Source: NORP309 sp964352735 (GTDB lineage Bacteria; Pseudomonadota; Gammaproteobacteria; Xanthomonadales; Marinicellaceae). Taken from it: DNA of 64,000 nucleotides. This document shows, one piece after another, positions 29,601 through 36,923 of the stretch. The first letter of the stretch is position 1, and the number at the start of each line of letters is the position of its first letter. The notes under the pieces are model-generated. The model saw only the letters and a list, made by a program, of their open reading frames with translations. It made no database searches and was not told the origin of the DNA. The position numbers and the translations under genes were made by a program. Where the stretch lies: NCBI GenBank assembly GCA_964352735.1, contig CAYGTC010000002.1, forward strand, positions 1 to 64,000, given 5' to 3'.

Positions 29601-29819
29601 ATGACTCGATTACGTCCAGTGATGATGACAGCATTGGTAGCAAGTTTGGGTTTTTTTCCTATGGCTCTTAATACAGGCACTGGAGCTGAAGTCCAAAGGC
29701 CTTTAGCTACAGTGGTCATTGGAGGTATTATTTCATCCACCATTTTAACTTTATTTGTCTTACCAGTTTTATTTGCCTGGTTGTCAAAGAACAATACGAT
29801 TAAAGGAGAGAAATTATGA
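26697..29819 (+). CDS. czcA: Heavy-metal RND efflux pump, CzcA family
   Basis: 1040 aa, full length for the HME-RND family, with a membrane helix at 13-29, two periplasmic loops and further helices. The proton-relay motif DFGLIVDGAVIIIEN lies at 402-416, with D402, D408 and E415 at the positions known to be essential in Cupriavidus CzcA. This form of the motif belongs to divalent-cation pumps (Zn, Co, Cd, or Ni) rather than the Cu/Ag CusA group. A strong ribosome site (AAAGGAG) precedes the ATG. Part of the czcCBA-ATPase operon; the stop overlaps the ATPase start. Confidence 0.93.
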   Translation: MIESIIKTSIKRRWLVMAGVLLIIATGVWNFQKLPIDAVPDITNVQVQINTEAPGYSPLESEQRITFTVETALAGIPNLAYTRSLSRYGLSQVTVVFDEGTDLYFARSLINERLGTIKGLLPAGLEPEMGPIATGLGEIFMYTVEAIDGYLQADGTVIDSIELREIQDWIIKPQLSLVKGVTEVNSIGGYNKQYHVNPSPEKMLSYEITFDDISQALEMNNANVGAGYVETNGQQILIRAPGQLKTIEDIENVVIKNIGNAPIKIKDIAEVGIGKELRTGAATQGGKETVLGTAMMLVGENSRAVAQSVAMRLEEIKKTLPEGVTIDAVYDRTTLVDKAIYTVQKNLIEGALLVIVILFLLLGNFRAALITAAVIPLAMLSTISGMVQTGVSANLMSLGALDFGLIVDGAVIIIENSIRRLAEAQNGKRTLPLKKRLELVFTATNEVIRPSLFGVIIITVVYIPLFSLTGVEGKMFHPMAATVVMALLAALVLSFTFIPAAIAIFMSGKVSEKESFIIRGTKVIYKPMLEVAIKLRWLVLTLAIVLLTFTAWLSSTLGSEFIPELNEGDIAMHAMRIPGTGLEQAVEMQKILEERIMEFSQVSKVFAKIGTPEVATDPMPPNVADNFIMLKPRDQWPDPTLTQNQLVEQIEKAVLKLPGNNYEFTQPIQMRFNELISGVRSDLGIKVFGDDLDQLLKSSNEILEVIEQIDGVADARVEQVTGLPMLSVTPDRVALSRYGINVAIVQNVIKTAIGGNAAGIIYEGDRRFEITVRLQEDLRGDLNRLYELPVPLHDGSYVPLSEVAELILAPAPNQVSRENGKRRVVVTANVRGRDLGSFVDETKLKIANEVKLPAGYWLNYGGTFEQLESASKRLSIVVPITLVVIFGLLIMAFGTFKDAFIIFTGVPLALTGGVIALWFRDMPLSISAGVGFIALSGVAVLNGLVMLSFIRELWKKTGDLYESVIKGAMTRLRPVMMTALVASLGFFPMALNTGTGAEVQRPLATVVIGGIISSTILTLFVLPVLFAWLSKNNTIKGEKL

Positions 29820-31732
29820 GTACTGAAAATATTTCAGAGCATTCAGAAAATGATGGTCATAACCATGACCATGATGATGGTAATAACAGCTATGTAGCTG
29901 CAGTTATTTCTTTGGTTTTATTGCTAACAGGATTAGCATTAGAGTTCATCATCAAACCCAGCTTTTTTCATGGCTGGGTTCTAATCACTTGGTATGTTTG
30001 TGCTTATATCCCTGTGGCATTGCCAGTTATTAAAGAAACCATTGAATCACTGAAGAAAGGCGAGATTTTTACTGAATTTTTTCTCATGAGCATAGCCACA
30101 ATTGGTGCCATGGCAATCGGTCAGTACCCAGAGGGAGTAGCGGTAATGCTGTTTTATGCCATAGGTGAACTGTTTCAAAATGCAGCAGTTAATCGAGCCA
30201 AGAAAAACATCACCGCATTACTTGATGTTCGCCCCAAAACAGCCAATGTTTATATAAACAATAATTATGAGACTGTAGATCCTGAAACTGTAGAAATCGG
30301 TGCAAAAATTCAAATCAAGGTGGGTGAAAAAATCCCTCTAGATGGTGAGTTAATATCGGATTCAGCAAGTTTAAATTCAGCTGCCATAACAGGTGAAAGT
30401 AAACCTCAAAGTTTAATAAAAGGCGAGAAAGTGATGGCCGGGTCCATTAACCTTGAGTCGGTTATAGAAGTTAAAGTTGAAAAGTTATTCAATGATTCAT
30501 CTGTTGCTAAAATACTAAACTTGGTTCAAAACGCAACGGCTAAAAAAGCTAAAACTGAATTGTTAATCAGGCGTTTGGCTAAAATATACACTCCAATTGT
30601 TGTCTATCTAGCTATTGGTATATGTATTATTCCTTACTTAATTGTTGATAACTATCAATTCTATGACTGGCTTTATAGAGCATTGATCTTTCTGGTTATA
30701 TCTTGTCCCTGTGCATTAGTTATTTCTATTCCATTAGGATATTTCGGTGGCTTGGGTGCTGCCTCCAAATATGGCATCTTATTCAAAGGTGCCACTTTTA
30801 TGGATACTTTGACTCAAGTCAATACGTTGGTCATGGATAAAACTGGTACAGTCACTAAGGGTACTTTTAAGATCAAAGATATCAGTATTAACAATCAAAT
30901 GTCAAAATCTGAATTTATGGGATATTTGTTGTCTATTGAAAAAACTTCAACTCATCCAATAGCTAAAGCTATCATGCAATATAAAACCCCAACATCTGAT
31001 GCCACTAATGTATCAGAAATTGCAGGAAAAGGGCTTAAAGGAATGGTCGATGGTAAATCTGTGTTAGCAGGGAATAAAAAACTGTTAATGCAATTTAATA
31101 TTAATACACCATCAGAGATTGAAAGTATCGTAGACAGTGTTGTTATAGTCGCTATTAATGATGAATATGCAGGTTATGTAACCATATCTGATGAATTAAA
31201 AGAAGATGCTCAATCAACTATTTCTGACATCAAAAAATTAGGTATTACAGAAATAGTTATGCTTTCAGGTGATAAGGATTCAATCACTCAAAAAATTGCT
31301 TCAGAATTGTCGATCGATCAAGCCAAAGGTGGCTTGTTACCAGAGGATAAGCTCAATCATGTTGAAGATTTAAAAAAAGATCCTTCCAAGATCATAGCTT
31401 TTATGGGTGATGGTATCAACGATGCACCAGTTTTAGCCGCCAGTCACTTAGGCATCGCAATGGGAGCCAATGGCAGTGATGTTGCGATTGAAACTGCTGA
31501 TATGATTATTCAAACTGATCAACCATCAAAATTTATTGTTGGTTACAAAATCAGTCAATCTACTCAACGTGTTATTTGGCAAAACATCTCTCTTGCATTC
31601 GGTGTCAAAATATTGGTACTTATTCTGGGGGCATTAGGAATGGCAACGTTGTGGCAAGCTGTATTTGCTGATGTTGGAGTTGCTTTATTAGCCATTACTA
31701 ATGCAGTCAGGCTACAGAAAATGAAATGGTGA
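29816..31732 (+). CDS. zntA: Zn/Cd/Pb-exporting P1B-type ATPase
   Basis: 638 aa. The N-terminus is His/Asp-rich (HNHDHDDGNN) and replaces the usual HMA CxxC domain. The CPC metal motif is at C297-P-C299, the phosphorylated Asp is D341 (DKTGT), the HP motif is in THPIAKA, and the hinge is GDGINDAPVLA. Near the C-terminus are the Lys of FGVKIL and Asp of FADVGVAL, marks of the P1B-2 group that exports Zn2+, Cd2+ and Pb2+ across the inner membrane. Translationally coupled to czcA, so cytoplasmic export (ATPase) and periplasmic export (CzcCBA) are made together. The symbol is by function; cadA would serve equally. Confidence 0.9.
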   Translation: MSTENISEHSENDGHNHDHDDGNNSYVAAVISLVLLLTGLALEFIIKPSFFHGWVLITWYVCAYIPVALPVIKETIESLKKGEIFTEFFLMSIATIGAMAIGQYPEGVAVMLFYAIGELFQNAAVNRAKKNITALLDVRPKTANVYINNNYETVDPETVEIGAKIQIKVGEKIPLDGELISDSASLNSAAITGESKPQSLIKGEKVMAGSINLESVIEVKVEKLFNDSSVAKILNLVQNATAKKAKTELLIRRLAKIYTPIVVYLAIGICIIPYLIVDNYQFYDWLYRALIFLVISCPCALVISIPLGYFGGLGAASKYGILFKGATFMDTLTQVNTLVMDKTGTVTKGTFKIKDISINNQMSKSEFMGYLLSIEKTSTHPIAKAIMQYKTPTSDATNVSEIAGKGLKGMVDGKSVLAGNKKLLMQFNINTPSEIESIVDSVVIVAINDEYAGYVTISDELKEDAQSTISDIKKLGITEIVMLSGDKDSITQKIASELSIDQAKGGLLPEDKLNHVEDLKKDPSKIIAFMGDGINDAPVLAASHLGIAMGANGSDVAIETADMIIQTDQPSKFIVGYKISQSTQRVIWQNISLAFGVKILVLILGALGMATLWQAVFADVGVALLAITNAVRLQKMKW

Positions 31733-31742
31733 TTTTTAATTC

Positions 31743-31775
31743 ATGCAAGCTACCTATCTTTTTGGTAGCTTGCAT
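31743..31775 (+). terminator. Terminator after the metal-efflux operon
   Basis: A 12-bp perfect stem, ATGCAAGCTACC with GGTAGCTTGCAT, with a 9-base loop, sits 10 bp after the ATPase stop; the T run after it is weak. It separates the operon from the promoter at 31814. Confidence 0.65.
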
Positions 31776-31813
31776 TTAGTTATAGTCATTATTAAATTTA
31801 TTGAAATACTCTC

Positions 31814-31845
31814 TTGACTCTATAGTTAACTATAGGTGTTAAGAT
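31814..31845 (+). promoter_or_regulatory. MerR-family (PbrR/CadR/ZntR-type) metal-responsive promoter
   Basis: TTGACT (31814-31819) and TAAGAT (31840-31845) are separated by 20 bp, too long for an ordinary sigma-70 promoter. The spacer holds the perfect 16-bp palindrome CTATAGTTAACTATAG (31820-31835). This is the classic design bound and untwisted by MerR-type metal sensors, and it closely resembles zntA and pbr operators. It drives the transglutaminase-like gene, not the efflux operon. No MerR-type gene is present in the window. Confidence 0.85.
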
Positions 31846-31873
31846 GCCATTTATTAGGTAATCGAGAGATATT

Positions 31874-32629
31874 ATGCAAACCAGTAAATTGAATAAAAAA
31901 GAAAGTGAATTTGAATTCAGTATTAGTCATCTGACACAGAGAACTCAAATTGTAGATTATGATGCACCAAATATTCAAAACTTGATTAAAACCCGAGGGT
32001 GGGAAAAATTAAGCGAATATGAAAAGATTGGAGCAGCCTATAAATATGTGCGTGATGAAGTACTTTTTGGGTATAACAAAAGCGATGACATTCCAGCAAG
32101 CCAAGTTCTAGCTGATGGTTACGGTCAATGTAATACTAAAGGAAATCTATTGATGGCATTACTTCGAGCTCTTGGTGTTTCTTGCCGGTTTCATGGCTTT
32201 ACGATAGACCAAAAACTTCAAAAAGGTGCCATCCCAAGTTATGTATTTTGGTTGGCCCCAAAGTACATCATTCATAGCTGGGTTGAGGTTTACCACAAAG
32301 GACAATGGATTAACTTAGAAGGATTTATCCTTGATAAACCATACTTGAATGCAATCAAAGCAAAATTCCCGAATGAGCAAGGATCTTTTTGTGGATACGG
32401 AGTAGCAACTAAGTGTATTTCAGATCCTCAAATTGACTGGATAGGAAAAAATACCTATATTCAAAAAGAAGGGATACATGATGATTACGGTGTCTATGAT
32501 TCGCCAGATGATTTTTATTCCGAGGTTGGTACCAATCTATCTGGAGTTAAGAAATGGCTATATGAACATTTGATTAGGCATTTAATAAATCGGAATGTTT
32601 CTCAAATTAGAAATATAATAGAGAAATGA
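31874..32629 (+). CDS. Transglutaminase-like cysteine protease-fold protein
   Basis: 251 aa, no signal peptide. Transglutaminase core: Cys86 in GYGQCNTKGNLLMALLRALG, His134 in IHSWVEVY, and an acidic residue in INLEGF (E149) or the following D154. Bacterial members of this fold hydrolyse or transfer peptide or amide bonds; the substrate here is unknown. The MerR-type promoter 29 bp upstream of the ATG implies induction by a heavy metal, so it may belong to the metal response in the cytoplasm. It converges on tnpS. Confidence 0.75.
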   Translation: MQTSKLNKKESEFEFSISHLTQRTQIVDYDAPNIQNLIKTRGWEKLSEYEKIGAAYKYVRDEVLFGYNKSDDIPASQVLADGYGQCNTKGNLLMALLRALGVSCRFHGFTIDQKLQKGAIPSYVFWLAPKYIIHSWVEVYHKGQWINLEGFILDKPYLNAIKAKFPNEQGSFCGYGVATKCISDPQIDWIGKNTYIQKEGIHDDYGVYDSPDDFYSEVGTNLSGVKKWLYEHLIRHLINRNVSQIRNIIEK

Positions 32630-32675
32630 ATGAATATTAATAATATTCCTTCTATATTTGATTCAAATGCTAAAC

Positions 32676-33683
32676 TTAATAATTCGTCTTTATTAATTCA
32701 GAAATTTTTTGCATTAATACTATAGTAGCATTATTATCAAATTGTTGTCCTTCTTCAATATATCCCCTTACAGTTGAGTCAGTTTTCCAACCACCTTGTT
32801 TTTTTATCAGATCAAAATCTATATTTTCTCTTGCAGCTGATGTAGATAGTCCACGCCTAAAACTATGACTACTAAGTTCTGAAGCAAAATCAAAACTACA
32901 AGACTGCCCTAGGTTTTTTAAGAATTCATTTATAGCACCTGGATTAATAGATTTATTCTTAATATGATCCCACCTATTTATAGGCCTAAATATTGGTCCT
33001 TTAGTGATATTTGCCCTCTGTATCCATGTTTTTAGTGCACTTACAGCACATACTGGTTGTTCACCATAGGGTATAACTCTACTAACACCTTCTCCTTCTT
33101 GATCTGTTTTTGAACGGTTTATATGAATTATTAAGCCTTCTGGCTCCCAAATTAAATCCGAATATTGAATAGCTACTAATTCACTTCGACGTAAAGCCCC
33201 ATAAAAATTTATTAATAATAATGCAATATCTCTTAATTTTTTATTTGAATCTGGCAAATCTAACAAATACTTAAGCATTATTGAGATATGTTCAAGTCGT
33301 AAAGCTTTGGCTTTAACTTTAGGCTTACCATGAATTCGTTTAATCCCTGAAAATGTTTTTTTAATTAACGGCGTGTTAACAGGGTCTGTCAATCCTTGTG
33401 TTTTATGCCATTGACTTATGGCTGTTAAATGAAGTTCTAATGACCGTGTATTTAGTTTGGTAGCGCGTTCAATTAAATATTTACTGATGGTTGCCTGGTC
33501 AGAGGGTAGACGTCCACCCCATTTTTCAAATTGTTTTATACCTGATCTATACGCACTCCTTGTATTATCTGATGTAGCTGCTTTTATATAATCGCTCAAT
33601 ACATGATCAGTGGCCAAAGAAATACTTTTGTTTTGATCTAAGTTTGTTTTTGTTATTTCAGTTAATTTTGCATTTTTAGTCAT
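32676..33683 (-). CDS. tnpS: Tyrosine recombinase, cointegrate resolvase TnpS-like
   Basis: 335 aa. Phage-integrase fold with an N-terminal SAM-like core-binding domain (about 30-110) and a catalytic domain with Arg165/166 in YGALRRSELV, H273-S-F-R276, Trp299 in GGWK in place of the second His (as in Cre) and nucleophile Tyr308 (RGYIE). In Tn4651-type transposons TnpS resolves the cointegrate left by replicative transposition, helped by TnpT. It is divergent from the coiled-coil gene at 33877 across 193 bp that holds the presumed recombination site. Confidence 0.85.
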   Translation of the reverse strand: MTKNAKLTEITKTNLDQNKSISLATDHVLSDYIKAATSDNTRSAYRSGIKQFEKWGGRLPSDQATISKYLIERATKLNTRSLELHLTAISQWHKTQGLTDPVNTPLIKKTFSGIKRIHGKPKVKAKALRLEHISIMLKYLLDLPDSNKKLRDIALLLINFYGALRRSELVAIQYSDLIWEPEGLIIHINRSKTDQEGEGVSRVIPYGEQPVCAVSALKTWIQRANITKGPIFRPINRWDHIKNKSINPGAINEFLKNLGQSCSFDFASELSSHSFRRGLSTSAARENIDFDLIKKQGGWKTDSTVRGYIEEGQQFDNNATIVLMQKISELIKTNY

Positions 33684-33748
33684 GTTTTAAATTTAACCTC
33701 TTATTGTCTATTTGTAACGAAATTACATAAATGAAATTATAGCATTTA

Positions 33749-33788
33749 TTTATAACCTACTATAAATTATATTATCGTAGGTTATAAA
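33749..33788. promoter_or_regulatory. Presumed core recombination site for TnpS
   Basis: A perfect 12-bp inverted repeat TTTATAACCTAC / GTAGGTTATAAA separated by 16 bp, lying between divergent tnpS and tnpT. This is the layout of a tyrosine-recombinase core site (two arms around a crossover region), at the place where the resolution site of Tn4651 lies. Confidence 0.7.
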
Positions 33789-33813
33789 AAAATTTAAATA
33801 ATAATAGAATATT

Positions 33814-33854
33814 TATTACATTATGTTATATTACGTAATACGTATTACATTATG
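33814..33854. promoter_or_regulatory. Repeat and palindrome cluster, likely TnpT operator or accessory site
   Basis: The 12-mer TATTACATTATG occurs twice (33814-33825 and 33843-33854), 29 bp apart. Between and overlapping them are the palindromes ATTACGTAAT (33830-33839) and GTAATACGTATTAC (33835-33848). The cluster ends 22 bp before the tnpT start codon, so it could both bind TnpT for resolution and let it repress its own promoter. Confidence 0.6.
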
Positions 33855-33876
33855 AAATTTACAGTGAGAATCAAAA

Positions 33877-34935
33877 ATGGCAAGAGCAGGAGTTACATTT
33901 ACAGACATAGCAAAAGCAGCAAAAAAAGTTAAGTCACAAGGGCACGAACCCACAGTTGATAGAGTAAGAGAAATTCTAGGAACAGGTAGTAAAAGCACAA
34001 TTGCACCGCTTTTAAAAAAATGGAAAAACAATATTATTAATAATGATAACGCCACAGATATTCCTAGTGAGTTGCTTGAAGTAGTTAAATCTCTATATGA
34101 GAATACGCAGGCTTTGGCAGATATGAGCATCCAGAAAATTAAAGAAGAATGTGATTTAGAATTAAATGAATTACGTAATAACCTAAATGATTCTACTGAA
34201 TCTAATAATAAACTATTTGAGAAAATAGAAAAGTTAGATAATAAAGCTTCAAAATATAAGAATTCAATTAAAGAATTAAATAAAGAAGCGGAGACACAGA
34301 ATATTAATAATTCTAAATATGAATTTGTAATAAATGAAAATAGAAACCAAATTTTAGAATTAAAAACGACAATTACAGAATTAAAGAAGGAAAATAAGGA
34401 TATACGTGAGCACTTTGAGCATTATCAACAAAGTACAGCTAATGATCGCCAACTAGAACGAGAACAATTCCTTTTAACTAACCAGCAATTAAATGACCAA
34501 ATACAGAGCATTAAAATACAAAAAAATGAAGCAGAGAGCCAATCCAAAGTACTAAAAAATACAATTAGTGAAAATCAAGAAATCATTAAAGAATTAAATA
34601 ATAATTTAAAGAAATTCGATATTAGCTATAATAAAGTCAATGTTGAGTCAAATATTTTGAATGAAAAATATGAACAGACTAAGTCATTAAATAAAAATTT
34701 AAACTTGCAGATTATAGAAACAAAAGAAAAGTTCACTCGAGTCAATATAGATAATTCAGTAATGACAAAAGAAATTAAAATGTTAAATGATAATTTAAAT
34801 AAACTTAGTTTGGAATTTGACAAAGTTAAATATGACCTAAGTGAAATGACAATTGCTAATGCAAGTAATCTACAGAAAAAGTCAGTACTTCAGGGCCAAT
34901 TAAAGCAATTACATGATTCTTTAAATAAAAATTAG
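33877..34935 (+). CDS. tnpT: KfrA-like coiled-coil DNA-binding protein, TnpT-like
   Basis: 352 aa. The N-terminal KfrA_N-type domain (about 3-55: PTVDRVREILGTGSKSTIAP, then LLKKWK) is expected to bind DNA. From about residue 85 to the end there is an almost unbroken coiled coil rich in Glu, Lys, Asn and Leu. This architecture and position match TnpT of Tn4651, the partner that binds the resolution site with TnpS. ATG start. Confidence 0.8.
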   Translation: MARAGVTFTDIAKAAKKVKSQGHEPTVDRVREILGTGSKSTIAPLLKKWKNNIINNDNATDIPSELLEVVKSLYENTQALADMSIQKIKEECDLELNELRNNLNDSTESNNKLFEKIEKLDNKASKYKNSIKELNKEAETQNINNSKYEFVINENRNQILELKTTITELKKENKDIREHFEHYQQSTANDRQLEREQFLLTNQQLNDQIQSIKIQKNEAESQSKVLKNTISENQEIIKELNNNLKKFDISYNKVNVESNILNEKYEQTKSLNKNLNLQIIETKEKFTRVNIDNSVMTKEIKMLNDNLNKLSLEFDKVKYDLSEMTIANASNLQKKSVLQGQLKQLHDSLNKN

Positions 34936-34980
34936 CAAATATTTTAAATCATTAAATGACAATAACTTAGAACAACGAAA

Positions 34981-35008
34981 GGTTATTTTCGAGGGAATGT
35001 GCTAATTT
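34981..35008 (-). repeat. Right inner copy of the terminal repeat core
   Basis: On the minus strand this reads AGCACATTCCCTCGAAAATA, continuing AACC. CGAGGG on the plus strand is at 34990 against 35157 in the outer copy, an offset of 167 bp, equal to that at the left end. The terminal GGGG is absent here too. Confidence 0.75.
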
Positions 35009-35149
35009 AAAAGATTAGAATCTATGAATATGTATCGCAATGCTATAATTTAATGAAAATTTGATCAATTATTATAGCTAAATTATAAAATTCAAGTATT
35101 TTTCTGATAATATTAATAATCTAAATCAATAGGTTAGACCTATAAAGGG

Positions 35150-35179
35150 TTATTTTCGAGGGAATGTGCACTAAACCCC
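35150..35179 (-). repeat. Right terminal inverted repeat (outer)
   Basis: On the minus strand it starts GGGGTTTAGTGCACATTCCC and continues TCGAAAATAA. It matches the left end at 26 of 30 bases. Outside it a fragment of an open gene resumes immediately. Confidence 0.88.
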
Positions 35180-35506
35180 TTTAAAGAATATAAAGGTAAA
35201 AAATTTGCCAATAATTTTATACAACCAACTTTATTAAGGAAGAACTCAATAATTCGATTACTAGATACATTCAGATCAGAAGGTTATAGTGTAACAACTC
35301 CTAATATATTTTTGTCTGATTTCGATCGGGGTAATTATGATCGTATTGCATATTCAATTGACCCTGCATTAATCTATGAAGCAATCAATGAAATTTGTGA
35401 AGATGATTTATCTAATCCAAGTGAATTTCCATTTAATATTAATGATTCAAATCTAGAAGATGTGATAAAACAATTTTCTTGGGTTTATCATCAAGTCAAT
35501 GCTTAA
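35180..35506 (+). pseudogene. 3' part of a gene cut by the transposon
   Basis: 108 codons plus stop, open from the transposon edge (the frame is open back to 35138 inside the element). It lacks its own start and ribosome site; an ATG does not occur until later. Acidic and soluble (LSDFDRGNYDRIAY, EICEDDLSNPSEFPFN). Probably the end of the gene whose start is at 13899, as both parts abut the transposon, share codon style and are in the same frame. The product is not recognised. Confidence 0.55.
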
Positions 35507-35866
35507 ATAAGTTTGGTTACTTATGTTGAAGAAAAGTAATGACTATTTTCTGGCATTGTATTTTCTAATTATTGGATACAGTTTTTTATTAGTTGCTTGG
35601 CAAAATGAGAAAACATATACAAATTTTCAATAAATTGCTTGGGTGTCCAGCCCAAATTTCGCGAGAATCCTTTTATATATATAATACATAATTTAACATA
35701 ATATATATTATACGCATACTTGACTATTAAACAAAACAAGTTCTCGAATAACAAATCCCTGTTGCACAGTTTGAAAAGAACTAAATTAAAATCAAATGTG
35801 CTTATTGAAAATTTTATATTCTATCGAATAATACCTTGGCAATCATTTTAGAGAAAAAGTTGCGAT
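35507..35866. other. Intergenic region, 360 bp
   Basis: AT-rich sequence between the cut gene and the convergent amidohydrolase. I see no convincing gene, repeat or RNA in it; a 61-codon minus-strand frame has no coding character. Confidence 0.5.
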
Positions 35867-36619
35867 TTAAGTATAATAATCAATGGCGTTTTTACTGAAA
35901 ACTTGCAATGCAGCATTTTCACCAAGAGCATCCAGAACAAGGAGGAAATCTTTATTACAATAAGGTTTTGGGGCTCTGGTTGATGGCAAGTCAGTGCCAA
36001 ACATCAGGCAATTTGGGTTTATTGAATACAAGGTTTTTAATGCATTTTTCACATCAAAATCAACTCGACTAAAGCCTGTTGCTTTTATTCGAAGGCCTTT
36101 TTCTGCCAGTTTACACAACCATTTAAACCCATTATTTGTTAAACCCAGATGATCAATACTTACACGAGGTAAATTTATTAATGTGGTATATAGACTTTCG
36201 AGGTGTATGGAGTCAATATATAACTCAACATGCCAACCAGATAAATCATAGATTCTATTAGCCATTGATGTGAGATGTTTGATATTTTCAGAACCACCTC
36301 TTTGTATGTTAAAACGAAGCGCCCTAATCCTTTTATTATGCAAATTTAAAATTTCCTGGTCTGTGACGGAAAAAGGCAATTGAGTCACACCGACAAATGA
36401 TGGGCCAAGTTTTTGTAACGCATCAATGAGATAAGTTTGATCATAGGCCTGAAATGATCCAGAGACAACCGCTCCACCACACAATTGGTATTGAGACAAT
36501 CTGGTTAAATAGTCTTCAACGGTAAATTCAGGAGGTAAATAGCCTTTGTTTGCATATAATGGAAATTCACAATTAATAATATGTAAGTGGCTATCAAATA
36601 ATTTATATTTTTCAATCAT
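35867..36619 (-). CDS. Amidohydrolase-family TIM-barrel hydrolase
   Basis: 250 aa. Metal-binding motif FDSHLH (H11, H13) at the start, HLGL in the middle and GTDLPSTR near the end, the pattern of the amidohydrolase_2 group that includes 2-pyrone-4,6-dicarboxylate lactonase and related decarboxylases/lactonases. No signal peptide, so cytoplasmic. ATG start. A stand-alone gene; the substrate cannot be told. At 250 residues it is shorter than many relatives (about 280-330). Confidence 0.8.
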   Translation of the reverse strand: MIEKYKLFDSHLHIINCEFPLYANKGYLPPEFTVEDYLTRLSQYQLCGGAVVSGSFQAYDQTYLIDALQKLGPSFVGVTQLPFSVTDQEILNLHNKRIRALRFNIQRGGSENIKHLTSMANRIYDLSGWHVELYIDSIHLESLYTTLINLPRVSIDHLGLTNNGFKWLCKLAEKGLRIKATGFSRVDFDVKNALKTLYSINPNCLMFGTDLPSTRAPKPYCNKDFLLVLDALGENAALQVFSKNAIDYYT

Positions 36620-36870
36620 TTAAAGATATAATTTAATTTAAAATATAATGACTTATTAGAATAACTAGAGAATATATATAACAGTCATAAGTCTCATTAA
36701 GTTTTTACAAATAATTTTATCATATTAACAGGTCTTGTGAACAATCATATTAAATTGTACCATTCAGATACGAAATGTACTTTTACAAAAATCGTTTAAC
36801 TCCTTGTTTTTCATGGATGAAATCAAATTCTTTATCGTTTTGATGAAATATTAGGTTTTAAAGCATTAAA

Positions 36871-36916
36871 TAAGCAAGCCAATATCTTTATTCTATCAGC
36901 AATATTGGCTTGCTTA
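36871..36916 (-). terminator. Terminator after the peroxidase gene
   Basis: A 15-bp perfect inverted repeat (TAAGCAAGCCAATAT / ATATTGGCTTGCTTA, 16-base loop), 7 bp past the peroxidase stop on the minus strand. The rest of the 36620-36923 gap holds nothing else I can name, beyond the likely promoter of the amidohydrolase. Confidence 0.75.
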
Positions 36917-36923
36917 ATTATAT

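Larger units (their letters stand above)
14622..35179. mobile_element. Tn3-family (Tn4651-type) transposon carrying CBASS and metal-efflux cargo
   Basis: A 20,558-bp element bounded by inverted repeats starting GGGG (26 of the first 30 bases match between ends). tnpA lies just inside the left end; tnpS and tnpT, divergent around a recombination site, lie just inside the right end. The TnpS/TnpT pair is the hallmark of the Tn4651 branch of the Tn3 family. Cargo: AlbA_2 protein, four-gene CBASS operon, czc-type efflux operon with a P-type ATPase, and a transglutaminase-like gene. Both flanks are fragments of open genes. The expected 5-bp target duplication is absent (TACTA on the left, TTTAA on the right), so the insertion is not a simple recent one. 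Confidence 0.85.

Noticed and set aside
29273..29794. A 173-codon open frame on the minus strand inside czcA
   Set aside because: It lies fully opposite a strongly conserved transporter gene, has no ribosome site and no domain; a shadow frame.
14798..35008. The inner end copies as a second, nested transposon
   Set aside because: They lack the terminal GGGG at both sides, so they would not be normal cleavable ends, and tnpA serves both outer ends.
35569..35754. A 61-codon minus-strand frame in the 35.5-35.9 kb gap
   Set aside because: No start signal, no protein-like composition, low-complexity ends.
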